Part shown: positions 45,257 through 54,700 of the stretch, in pieces
Layout: every line of letters begins with the position of its first letter
Position numbering within the stretch: the stretch's first letter is position 1
NCBI GenBank assembly: GCA_045132235.1
Contig: JBGURX010000006.1
Coordinates: 1 to 64,000, forward strand
Direction of reading: 5' to 3'
Origin: UBA1756 sp045132235
GTDB taxonomy: Bacteria; Bacteroidota; Bacteroidia; Bacteroidales; WCHB1-69
Length of the DNA stretch: 64,000 nt
The notes under the pieces: model-generated
Databases searched by the model: none
The model's input: only the letters and a program-made list of their open reading frames with translations
Told to the model about the DNA's origin: nothing
Made by a program: the position numbers and the translations under genes

Positions 45257-45729
45257 TAGCGGGTGATTTTAAGGATTTCGAATTTGAGAATACCGACTGG
45301 CGCCTGAACCTCGGCTATTTCGCCCACTTTTTTGCCCAAAAAACCCTTTGCAATGGGGGAAGTGACGGAGATCTTGCCCGACTTGAAATCGGCCTCAGAT
45401 TCGGGCACAATCGTGTAAACCATCTCCTTGTTCCGTTTCAGGTCTTTTGCGGTCACAATGGAGTAAAGAAGCACCTTGGAGGTATCCAATTTCGATTCAT
45501 CAAGGATGCGGGCATTGGCGATGGTGGTCTGCAGGTTGGCGATTTTCATTTCAAGAAGCCCCTGTGCCTCTTTGGCAGAGTCGTATTCAGCATTTTCAGA
45601 GAGGTCGCCTTTGTCGCGTGCTTCAGCAATCATGGCAGAGATACGAGGGCGTTCAACCGATTCAAGATGAGCCAGTTCAGCTTTGAGAGCGGCAAGGCTT
45701 TCGGCAGAATAGTATTTAATTTCACTCAT
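45256..45729 (-). CDS. greA: Transcription elongation factor GreA
   Basis: At 157 residues this is a standard GreA. The N-terminal coiled coil carries the tip sequence ARDKGDLSENAEYDSAKEAQ (about 37-56). Its acidic D and E residues coordinate the second Mg ion in the RNA polymerase active site, stimulating cleavage of backtracked RNA. The C-terminal FKBP-like domain ends TSPIAKGFLGKKVGE and GILKFEILKI. It is the first gene of the tightly spaced series running down to 35817. Upstream lies the terminator of the PorV-family gene, so a promoter should lie in the 37 bp between 45730 and 45766 or within the hairpin; no clear TAnnTTTGC element is visible there. Confidence 0.97.
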   Translation of the reverse strand: MSEIKYYSAESLAALKAELAHLESVERPRISAMIAEARDKGDLSENAEYDSAKEAQGLLEMKIANLQTTIANARILDESKLDTSKVLLYSIVTAKDLKRNKEMVYTIVPESEADFKSGKISVTSPIAKGFLGKKVGEIAEVQAPVGILKFEILKITR

Positions 45730-45766
45730 GATAAATTGTTTATTTTTTCTGTATGATAAAACAACA

Positions 45767-45796
45767 CTAAAGAGGCCTTCGGGGAGGCCTCTTTAG
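45767..45796 (-). terminator. Strong hairpin terminator of the receptor/cargo/PorV operon
   Basis: CTAAAGAGGCCT (45767-45778) and AGGCCTCTTTAG (45785-45796) form a perfect 12-bp stem with a 6-nt loop, 25 bp past the stop at 45822. The minus-strand tail TGTTGTTTT is moderately U-rich. It separates the three-gene surface operon from greA. Confidence 0.82.
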
Positions 45797-45821
45797 TAAG
45801 CATAATAAGGTTTAACGAATG

Positions 45822-47015
45822 TTAGAGGGCGAGTTTCAGGCCAACGCAGTGGTTGCCGCCCCATCTGTTCGTGAAACGATAAGAGTAATCCAAGTAGAGT
45901 CTCGGCGGATTTTGTCTGCCTGTCTCTGACACTTTCTTTTTGCTCATCAACGGGATACCTAATGTGGCACCGAGTGAGGGACCTGTGTACCAAGTGGTCT
46001 GTTCTTCAGCCTTGAACATGCCCTTGCCAGCTTCTACGCTGTAACCGGCGCGAATCATAAAGATTTGACCAAAGGCGTATTCAGCACCGAGGGTGATAAT
46101 GTCACGCGAGAAGGAGTTGGCGGTGAAAGAACCAGCCAGCGTGATTCTGTGAGCGGCATCGTCACGAGTAAGACCTTCATCCACTTTATCATCCTTGCTC
46201 CATCCTTCATAGTCCTTACCCCAAATGAGGAAGTCGTATGAGAGACCCAACACCAGCATGGTGGGGAGCTCGTATGAAGCGGTACGGCTTTCGAGGGTTT
46301 GTTCCCAGTCCAAATCGTTGGCCACAGCTCTCACGCCGAAACCATCACCCTTATAATGCATCGGAAGACCGATGTTCTTCAAGGTGATACCGAGTTTGAA
46401 GTTCTTATAGGCGCCCGTGAGGTACTGCACACCTGCATCGATGGCAAAACCTGTAGCCTTGGCGTCGTCGGCACCCGTTTCAGTGACCACTTTCAGGGAG
46501 ATACCACCGTGGATGTACTCATTGAAACTCTTTGCATAGTGCAAGCAAAGATATGAAAGTTTCGGAGAGAAGGTACCTTGGTTGCCTTCAGGAAGTTCTT
46601 CGGAGGTCACTTCAATATTACCGAAGCCCATAGTGAAGAAAGATACACCTAAGACACCGAAATCACGCACACGACCGGACTCTTTATCCGTAGAGCGAAG
46701 ATGCTGGGCAAGAGCGAAAGAACTGATGCCGATGCCTGCTCCCGAACCGACGAGATAGCGGGTATGCGAAAAGGCCAATTCGGTCTTGTTGACGAATGCC
46801 ATACCGCCGATATTGGAATACATGGCTTCCAGACCGCGTATCTCAGCCACGCCGGCGGTTCCCCAACCAGTGGAACGAGCCCACGGGTCGATCAGGAGGT
46901 GCTGGGCACCCGCCTGACCGGAACGGTCTTTGTTACCGGCATACAGATTGACCGACATTGCACAAAAGAGGCCAATCAGCGTGCAAATCATTAATGTTTT
47001 TTGGAACTTATTCAT
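45822..47015 (-). CDS. PorV/PorQ-family outer-membrane protein
   Basis: The 397-residue protein has a signal peptide (about 1-26, ending SVNLYAG) and the diagnostic N-terminal block of the PorV/PorQ beta-barrel family: AGAQHLLIDPWARSTGWGTA, then GLEAMYSNIGGMAFVNKTEL. The rest is alternating barrel strands (DFGVLGVSFFTMGFG, AIDAGVQYLTG, DIITLGAEYAFGQIFMIRAGY) ending LYLDYSYRF and CVGLKLAL. In T9SS, PorV shuttles cargo carrying type A sorting domains from the translocon to the attachment complex. The gene is third in an operon after a TonB-dependent receptor and a T9SS cargo, with 33 bp between it and the cargo gene. It is therefore probably a paralogue dedicated to that cargo, not the general PorV of the cell. 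It is followed by a strong terminator. Confidence 0.85.
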   Translation of the reverse strand: MNKFQKTLMICTLIGLFCAMSVNLYAGNKDRSGQAGAQHLLIDPWARSTGWGTAGVAEIRGLEAMYSNIGGMAFVNKTELAFSHTRYLVGSGAGIGISSFALAQHLRSTDKESGRVRDFGVLGVSFFTMGFGNIEVTSEELPEGNQGTFSPKLSYLCLHYAKSFNEYIHGGISLKVVTETGADDAKATGFAIDAGVQYLTGAYKNFKLGITLKNIGLPMHYKGDGFGVRAVANDLDWEQTLESRTASYELPTMLVLGLSYDFLIWGKDYEGWSKDDKVDEGLTRDDAAHRITLAGSFTANSFSRDIITLGAEYAFGQIFMIRAGYSVEAGKGMFKAEEQTTWYTGPSLGATLGIPLMSKKKVSETGRQNPPRLYLDYSYRFTNRWGGNHCVGLKLAL

Positions 47016-47048
47016 AGTCTCTAATATTTTTTGCAGTTAATCAATCTG

Positions 47049-50000
47049 TTAGAACGCATTCAAGTCGGTGGGACGCATACCTGCGAAGAACTTCAGAGTT
47101 CTTTCGCCAATGCCAGGAGCCTTGACATGGATGATGTAGATACCGCTGGCAATCGGGATGTTGGCAGAGTTCTTCAAATCCCAATCCACATAGGTGTCCT
47201 GACCACCCTTTGTCAATCTTCTAACCATAACACCGCTGACGGTGAAGATGGAAATGGTGACAGCACCTTCAACGCCATCTTCGTAGGTGGGCAGATTCAC
47301 AATCTTGACATAGGTCTCCAAAGCAGAACCCTCGTAGGTAGAATATCCATAATAAGGATTCGGAACGATATTGATCTTATCAAGAATGCTCTTATAAGTG
47401 TCCTCAACATTGTGCTGAACAGCAATGTTCTTGGTAGTGAAGCTGTACATCGGGAAGTTGTCGTTTTGTACATTTTCAGGACCTCTGTTCATACCGGCGG
47501 AGTAGCGCATGTAGGGACGGCTCACACGGATTTTGATGGTGGCTTCATTGGAGAGCCATTCATCTTCGTGCATGCTTGCCGGCATCGGGATGCTGGTCCA
47601 CATCACATTGTTAAAGAGTTGCATCTTCTTGTTCAAACGCTGGATGTCTGATGACGGAGTGCTCTGCTCTATCGTTTGAACCTCTTGCATTCCAACAAAA
47701 GAGTTGAATTTATTCATCAACCACTGTCCTTCATCGTATGCACCGCAGTCGAATTGATCATCAAAGTTACGTTTGACATTGTTGGTACGATAGTAAACTG
47801 AATTCGTGTTACCTGTACTACCTACAATGTAAACATAATGCTTACCACCCCAGCAAGGATTGAAGTACACATTGTTGTACAAATCGGGACGGTTGGCGAA
47901 CCAATAATCGTAAACTGCGCGTTCAATGGGATTTCCATCATTATCGTATGCGAAAACATTGGTGGGATTGAAGATCATATCGTTACCATTGTTTTCCACA
48001 TCTGCGGAGTTTTCTGAGAACATAATGTTCAAACGTTCACCTGTCTCCACGTTGATGGCATAGCCGGGGAACCAGCCCATACCTTCACCTGTTCCGTCAG
48101 GATTACCGTTTTTGTCCACGGACGCATGTTTACGGGGTTCATGGCAAAGGGCGCCGCCTTCCGATTTGGTACGGTCATCGCATGCCTCAAGCACGACACA
48201 ACGGGTCCATTTGTCTTTATCCGGTGTGAGAACAATATCCACAGAGTAAAGGTTCGTCATGGTCTGGTTGAAACCGGGAGACCATTTTGTTTTGTCGATG
48301 TCTTCAATATTCCAATACATCGGAGACGGAGCAGCAGCATCTGATGCACGATTTTCATCCGGTCTGGTGAATTTGGCCATGGGGCCGCCATAATAAGGCG
48401 AACTCAATACATAGGGAGCCCATGTGCCATTGATGACGTTCTCGAACTGCTGGTTCGGATCTTTCCATGCACGGCTTCTCCATGTGCTGCTGGAGAGTGT
48501 TCCACCTGCCATCAACATAAAGAAGTCTTCGGTTTTCCACTTGGCATATTCATCTTCCACACCATCCTGTGTGCCAGATGCTTCATCCCACGGACCGGCT
48601 TCCTGAATACCACTGCGGATCCAGTTGTCGGGAAGGTCGCCTTCATTATCTTCCACACCGCCCAACCAAGGCTTGCTCTCATCAGCATACGTGATTTCAG
48701 AACCGAGGAAATCCACCTGTGCATAGCTGGAATAGTTCTTATACGTATAACCGCCTGAACGGGCCACATAGTTGGCGAGGTTATCCTGATGGATAGCGAA
48801 GTCGTAATTCAAAATGGTCAAAGAGAGACCCAAATCAAGGAAGAGCTGCTCGTTGTTGACCGAAATGGAGGACTCGGCCTCGTACTGCATCGGGAAACCA
48901 AGAGAGTCAACCTTGACATTTCCGTTTTCATCCACCACTTCAAGCACCCAAGTATCTTCGGAGGTGACATCAAATGCGGCAGTGTCTGAAGGAATAAAGC
49001 GAACCACATAGTCATAAGGCTGAATCTTCAGGGGGTTCACCACCTTGACGTTGATCGGACCATGGTCATTCTTGTAGGTAATCTGATCGATGTGGCCGTT
49101 CTTGAGAATCTCGTCGCGGCACTCGTCGGTCATATCCAGATAGAAACCACCATTGCCTTGGCCCTCGATACGGGTAATCATCGGCTGTGTGCCATATACT
49201 GAGTTGGCCACAGTACCTGCATACTCGGGAGTCGGATCGTGAGGAATACCCACATACGGACTACCACTGTTCTCCTGATCACCAATGTTACGACGACCGG
49301 CGAGGAACGTGGTTTTCTGTCCTACCAAACCATTGTCAGAATTCTCTTCGATAGAGAACGGCCAATAGTTGTTTTGTGCATAAGCAAGCACAAGGAAGTA
49401 GTATTTCTTGTGGTTGACAAGCTGTGTGGACGTTGTAGCGAATTTGTCTTCGGTAACAACGAAGGAGTGACGGATACCGAGGTCTTCGCCTCTCACCATT
49501 TCATGGGGAGCGGATGTTCCGATAGCATCATCGTGAATCCAGTTGACCAACTGAGAAATACCATTCTGAATATCACATTGTGCAATCAAACGCACCTTGT
49601 TAAGGTCACCAATATCGGTAACACTGACATCTGCGCTGGCACACTGATAAATCATGTAACCTTCGAAGTGATATTTGTTATCATATTGGATGGTGTCGAA
49701 GGAAGAGACATCGTGAGGCATGACAACAAAAGTATCAATACCAGCGATATTGCACCAAATCGTATCATCATAAGACACGGTGATGGTCTCATCAACACGG
49801 TCAATCGGAATAGTAGGATCTTCCTCTTCATAACCTTCAGCATAGTTGTTGCTGGTTTCAAGGTTGGTGAGGTAAAGAATAAGTTGATTTTCAAGCTCTT
49901 CAATGTAAACAGTCGGAGCGTCAGGACCATCAAGCACTTTGAAGCAGTTTTCGAAGAGGGACTGGCACTTGTCGTCAGCAATCTTCAGAGCGTCAACAGA

Positions 50001-51758
50001 GGCCTGAGCACCACCGCTGGTAGCACGTGCCCACGGAATACCCACGGTAATGTAGTTGACAGCACCTGCACGGAGGGTGAAGGGGCCTGCCGACTGCATG
50101 AAACGACGGTCAGCAGGAGCGTTGCCCACGGCAGCTTCTGTCCAACCATCAGCAGAGTTGTTATAGGTGGAAGCATCCGGAACGATACCCATCGTACCCC
50201 AGTTACAGGGGTCGGAAAGGCCGGGGAACATGAAGTCGCAATCAGGACCGGAAGCACCATTCAGCGGGTGTGCGTTGGCACCGTATTTCATCTTCAGGTT
50301 ATCAGCCCAAATACCGCGCAACATATTGTAATAACCGTATGCCACGTCGGGGTCGCCTACCACTGAGTTGTCGTTGTTGTGGTAAACGAATCTTCTCATA
50401 CCGAAACGCTCATTATCTTTGATACCATCACCGAAGTTCACACCATTGATAGCTTCGGAACGGATCATGACGAGAGAGTCAACAATCATTTCGTGTGCTT
50501 CTTCAGCATCCGGATTGGGATCCCAGCTGAAGAGTCCCAGTGTACCATCATTAGTAACGATATCGCAACTTCCAGCCATGGTAGGACCAAATTCAGGTCT
50601 GCCGTTGAAGGAGGGGTTGTCATAACCATCGGGATCGAGGTAGGGGCCTTGGAAGAAGTCCACACCAACCGCCGGGGGCTGAGCACCATAGTGCTGGGCA
50701 AGACCCTGACCGTCAACATTACGACCGTTGTAGCAGTAACCCAAACCACGGGCAACATCGCAACCCACGTAGTCATCATCGGCATAACCCAAATCCGGGT
50801 CAACCCACTGTGAGAAGTAGGTGTTCGTCAAGTCGAAAGTTGAACGGTTGATGATTTCGTAGGAGTAGAAGGTCATGTTGTTCAACTCATCGTTGGTGGA
50901 GAAACCGAAGGCCTGTGCACGGATTTCAAGACCGATGGGGTCTCCCTGAGATTCGGTGTGCGGACCACCTTTATCATTGAAAATCCAGTAAAGGGTAGCA
51001 TCGCCTTTCAAAACGTGGTCGGCATACACCATACCTTTGGAGATACCCATTCTTTCTTCGGGAGTCTTGGGCAGCTGGTCGGCAGCAGCGAGTGCACGGT
51101 TCTTTTCCGTCCAAGGACAGAGTTCATTATCAAGGTCATAATACGGATAGTCACCGTTTTCCGGGTTGTAGTCACCATCGCCATCATAATCGAAGAAGGG
51201 GGCGAGATAATACGACTGACCGGCGGAGAGATCCATCGGATGAGCGGGCCAGTTGCGGATGCTGTTGGGCATCACATAGTCTGCATTCATCCAGTTTGCG
51301 ATATGGTTTTCAACCTCTGCACGGGTGATTTTGAAATGCTTGTCGTATGCGGCGCAGGTCTCCTGCGTGACAGAAGCACCGTTCAAAGTCAGAGGACCTG
51401 TCCAGAAGTCATCACCTCTCTGGCGGAAACGGACGGCAGCCAGCTTCAGCTGGTCGTTGATATCCTTACCACCGATCCAGAGTGCGGCGGCGAACATGGA
51501 GGTCTTACCTGAACCGTAAGGGACTTCGTACTGTGCGATTTCGTTGAACCACATCGTACCGTTGGTTTCCAGATAAGCTCTCACATTGTTGACTATCAAC
51601 TCATTGGAGTTTGTTGCAGGCAAACACGTAGAAGCCGCGCGTGTTTGTATTCTCTTCGGTACGGCTGAAGAACCTCTGTATTTTTCAGCAGACAGCGAAC
51701 CGGAGGCAAGCAGCAAGATTGCCAAAAATAAGATCTTACATATATTTTTCATATTCAT
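47049..51758 (-). CDS. Large secreted T9SS cargo protein of the receptor/PorV operon
   Basis: The 1,569-residue protein has a signal peptide (about 1-24, ending SGSLSA) and a C-terminal T9SS-type sorting domain from about 1465: INIVPNPYYGYSTYEGS, YVKIVNLPTYE, ISIFTVSGVMVRRLTKGGQD, VDWDLKN and ASGIYIIHVKAPGIGERTLK. Unusually it does not stop at the basic end but continues FFAGMRPTDLNAF. The body has no recognised catalytic domain. It contains an acidic calcium-loop-like stretch, FFDYDGDGDYNPENGDY (about 188-204), and many Trp/Asn/Asp/Gly-rich segments such as YSYEIINRSTFDLTNTYFSQ, YYNMLRGIWADN and YFLVLAYAQNNYWP. It lies 22 bp after the TonB-dependent receptor and 33 bp before the PorV-like gene, so all three are probably cotranscribed and work together at the cell surface. 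The start could be either of two ATGs two codons apart. Confidence 0.85.
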   Translation of the reverse strand: MNMKNICKILFLAILLLASGSLSAEKYRGSSAVPKRIQTRAASTCLPATNSNELIVNNVRAYLETNGTMWFNEIAQYEVPYGSGKTSMFAAALWIGGKDINDQLKLAAVRFRQRGDDFWTGPLTLNGASVTQETCAAYDKHFKITRAEVENHIANWMNADYVMPNSIRNWPAHPMDLSAGQSYYLAPFFDYDGDGDYNPENGDYPYYDLDNELCPWTEKNRALAAADQLPKTPEERMGISKGMVYADHVLKGDATLYWIFNDKGGPHTESQGDPIGLEIRAQAFGFSTNDELNNMTFYSYEIINRSTFDLTNTYFSQWVDPDLGYADDDYVGCDVARGLGYCYNGRNVDGQGLAQHYGAQPPAVGVDFFQGPYLDPDGYDNPSFNGRPEFGPTMAGSCDIVTNDGTLGLFSWDPNPDAEEAHEMIVDSLVMIRSEAINGVNFGDGIKDNERFGMRRFVYHNNDNSVVGDPDVAYGYYNMLRGIWADNLKMKYGANAHPLNGASGPDCDFMFPGLSDPCNWGTMGIVPDASTYNNSADGWTEAAVGNAPADRRFMQSAGPFTLRAGAVNYITVGIPWARATSGGAQASVDALKIADDKCQSLFENCFKVLDGPDAPTVYIEELENQLILYLTNLETSNNYAEGYEEEDPTIPIDRVDETITVSYDDTIWCNIAGIDTFVVMPHDVSSFDTIQYDNKYHFEGYMIYQCASADVSVTDIGDLNKVRLIAQCDIQNGISQLVNWIHDDAIGTSAPHEMVRGEDLGIRHSFVVTEDKFATTSTQLVNHKKYYFLVLAYAQNNYWPFSIEENSDNGLVGQKTTFLAGRRNIGDQENSGSPYVGIPHDPTPEYAGTVANSVYGTQPMITRIEGQGNGGFYLDMTDECRDEILKNGHIDQITYKNDHGPINVKVVNPLKIQPYDYVVRFIPSDTAAFDVTSEDTWVLEVVDENGNVKVDSLGFPMQYEAESSISVNNEQLFLDLGLSLTILNYDFAIHQDNLANYVARSGGYTYKNYSSYAQVDFLGSEITYADESKPWLGGVEDNEGDLPDNWIRSGIQEAGPWDEASGTQDGVEDEYAKWKTEDFFMLMAGGTLSSSTWRSRAWKDPNQQFENVINGTWAPYVLSSPYYGGPMAKFTRPDENRASDAAAPSPMYWNIEDIDKTKWSPGFNQTMTNLYSVDIVLTPDKDKWTRCVVLEACDDRTKSEGGALCHEPRKHASVDKNGNPDGTGEGMGWFPGYAINVETGERLNIMFSENSADVENNGNDMIFNPTNVFAYDNDGNPIERAVYDYWFANRPDLYNNVYFNPCWGGKHYVYIVGSTGNTNSVYYRTNNVKRNFDDQFDCGAYDEGQWLMNKFNSFVGMQEVQTIEQSTPSSDIQRLNKKMQLFNNVMWTSIPMPASMHEDEWLSNEATIKIRVSRPYMRYSAGMNRGPENVQNDNFPMYSFTTKNIAVQHNVEDTYKSILDKINIVPNPYYGYSTYEGSALETYVKIVNLPTYEDGVEGAVTISIFTVSGVMVRRLTKGGQDTYVDWDLKNSANIPIASGIYIIHVKAPGIGERTLKFFAGMRPTDLNAF

Positions 51759-51780
51759 GATATTTTTTTGCTACGGTTAA

Positions 51781-54700
51781 TTAAAAGGAGAAGTTAACGC
51801 CCAAACGCACACGGGTAGGCATTGTGTAGTTGTAAGGATTGGCAACTCTCATTCTATAGTAATTGGTATAGGATGAGACATCCACTTGTGAGTTGATTTG
51901 CTGCTGGTATTCAGTAGCAGTGAGGTAACCATCATCATCGGCGTTACCGGTGTATTCGTACACATAAATCACATTCTTGAAGTTGAAGAGGTTCATCACA
52001 TCCAAATAGATGTTGAGGTAAGCTCTCTTCGTGGGTTTGCCCGTTTCTTCATCTTTCTTAAGATTCAGCACAAAGGTCTTGTCGATACGGATATCGCACT
52101 GATAGATCCAAGGCATGTTGGAACCGTTGATGGTACCTGAAAGCTGGGCTTTACCTGCGCTAACAATGGTGGAGTACGGTTTGCTGGAACGGCTGTACGG
52201 GAGACCTGAACCGGCAGAGAAGTTGATGTTGACACCGAAGTTCTCCAACCAGTTGATTTCTTTTGTTTTACCATCCTTCACGCGAACGGTCTTGGGTCCG
52301 TTGTATTCGGTACCATAGCCAAAGCGGTAGTCGAGGTTGGCGCTGATTTTGTGACGCTGGTCGAAGCTCAGGTTGGTAAGGGTTCTCAAGTTCGGCTGGC
52401 CTGACTGGATGATAGCCAAGCTGGAGGTCTCGCTGGAACCGGTACCTTTGGCGAACTGGAGGGTGTAGCTGGCACGGAGGGTGACGTTCTTGGTGCTGCG
52501 GAGGTCGTAGCCAACGGTGAAGCCCTGAACCGTACCGAAGTCAATGTTGTCGTATGAATAATAGGTGGAGGGATAAGCGCCCGTGTAACGGTAGCACTGC
52601 ACCTGATCACGTTTTTCTGAATAGTATGCCGAGAGGCTGATAGCGGAATTTTCACCAATCAACTGGCGGAAACCGATTTCATAGTCAATGCTCTTGGAGG
52701 GTTTCAGACGCGGGTTGTTGATGACGTTGTTCTGGTTGGGGCCGAGTTTTTCGATCCAGAGGTAGCTGATCGGGTCGAGACGCAAGTCGGTAGGACGAAC
52801 CGTGATGATGTTGTAGTGAGCATAGAAGAGCGACTTGCTGGAAACATTGAAGGAGAAGGAAAGACGCGGCATGATGGACCAAGCGGGATCATATTTCTCA
52901 AATGCGCCGCCTTCCACTTTGGAGACTGCCTTGTCGTCAAGAGCGTTTTTCAAGATAGGACCGCCGGTGGCACCCAGCACGCTGGAGGGGTCGGTAACCA
53001 CTGCACCATTGGCATCATACCAGTTGTGACCTTTACGGTAACCAATGATACTGCTATTGTCAGGATCAAGGGTCTTGTCAATCTGGTTGACATATACCAC
53101 CCAATCATCTTCGGCATTGGAAGCGATCATGTCGTTGCCATGACCGTCAACAAACATTCCACGAACTTCGCTCACGGTATAAGCTTCTCTGAAGAGGTAG
53201 GGGTCTTTCAACACATACTGGTTGGCATCGAAACGGTCAACACGCAAACCGATGTTGAACATCATGGTGTTGATGGAGAACTTATCCTGAATGTACATAG
53301 CCATGTACACCGGTTCGTAAGCACCTACGTTGTAAAGTTTGTCGCCATTGGCATCGGTCTTGTTGAAGAAGTCGTTGATGTCGGTTTTCTTGTTGTACTT
53401 CTTGGTACCGGTGTAATCGTAACCATAGTAGGAAATGTAAGCAGAACCGCCATTGAAGAGCTCTTCAGGCGAAAACATGCTGAGGGAGAACTGGTCGGGT
53501 GACATATTGTCGATATCGATCCAGTCTTTGCCATTGGGATCAAGGCCGAGAGACTTACGGAGATTTCTGTCGAAAGTGGTCTGCGCTTCTGCGTCAAACA
53601 GACGATCGTACAAAACGGTGTCTTCGCCCACGAGATAGGGGTTATCTTTGTCCAACTCGCTGATATGATAGTTGGCGCTGCTTCTCATCAGTGTCCAGAG
53701 ACCGTAGGGAGACACGCCGAAATAGCGGGAGGCACGCTTTTCAAAAATGTAACCCAACTTAAGGTCATGGTCTTTGATGGTCAGAGAGAGGCTGGCGTTG
53801 GCACCGATCTGCGACTCTTCTGATTTGCTGTAACCGCTTGACACGGATCCCGGAGCTGAGTACATACCATATACACCATCCGGGCCATCTCCATTGAGCA
53901 GGGCGCCGAACTGCTGATAAAGGGTCTTGTTGTAAGGAACCACGCCAAAGTAGTCATAGATTGTTTGGGGAGAATAAGCGTTGGTGAAAGTCGTCACATA
54001 GGGTACGAGGTCGGGATTGGAAATAAGCGACTGGTCGTTGCTTCCCCACGGGGTCGGGCTGAATTCCACAATCGAGTCATAGATGTTCGCCAAAATATTC
54101 ACACCATAGATGGTAATGCCATCAATGGTAATGGAGTCAACAACGAAGGAACGGGCTTTTGTGGTTTTGTAGTAACCGATATGACCATATTCGAAGAGAT
54201 TGTTCTTATGGCGCATGTCACGAGTCCATGTATCGTAATGTGTATAATTAACATTAATATTATACATTATATTTTTAATAATGGAATCGTTCTTGAGGGG
54301 GATTCTGTGCTGCCAACGGGCATTGACACGCCAGGTGTTGATTTGGCTCTGGCTGTTGTTCTGTGCATTGAAGAGAGCGGAAGTGGTACCCCAGTTTTTG
54401 TAACGGGTATATTCATACATACCACCGACAGAGAGGTTGATATTGTTCTGTTCGCCAAGGAGGAAGTCCAATTTAGCTTGAATAAGATAGTTGAACTGAC
54501 CGGCATTGTCTCTTACGCGCTGTTTTTTGAAGCTTTCGCTCTGCATGTATTCGGCATTGGAGTAGTGGGCACCGAATTCTGTCGCACTGTAGCGATAAGG
54601 ATTTTTGATAAGGTAATCGATGGCTTCATCGGTAGCTCTCCAAGTACCGCCCTGTGCGGGGGAGGCATCTTTGTCGTAGCTGACATCACCGGTGAGAAGG

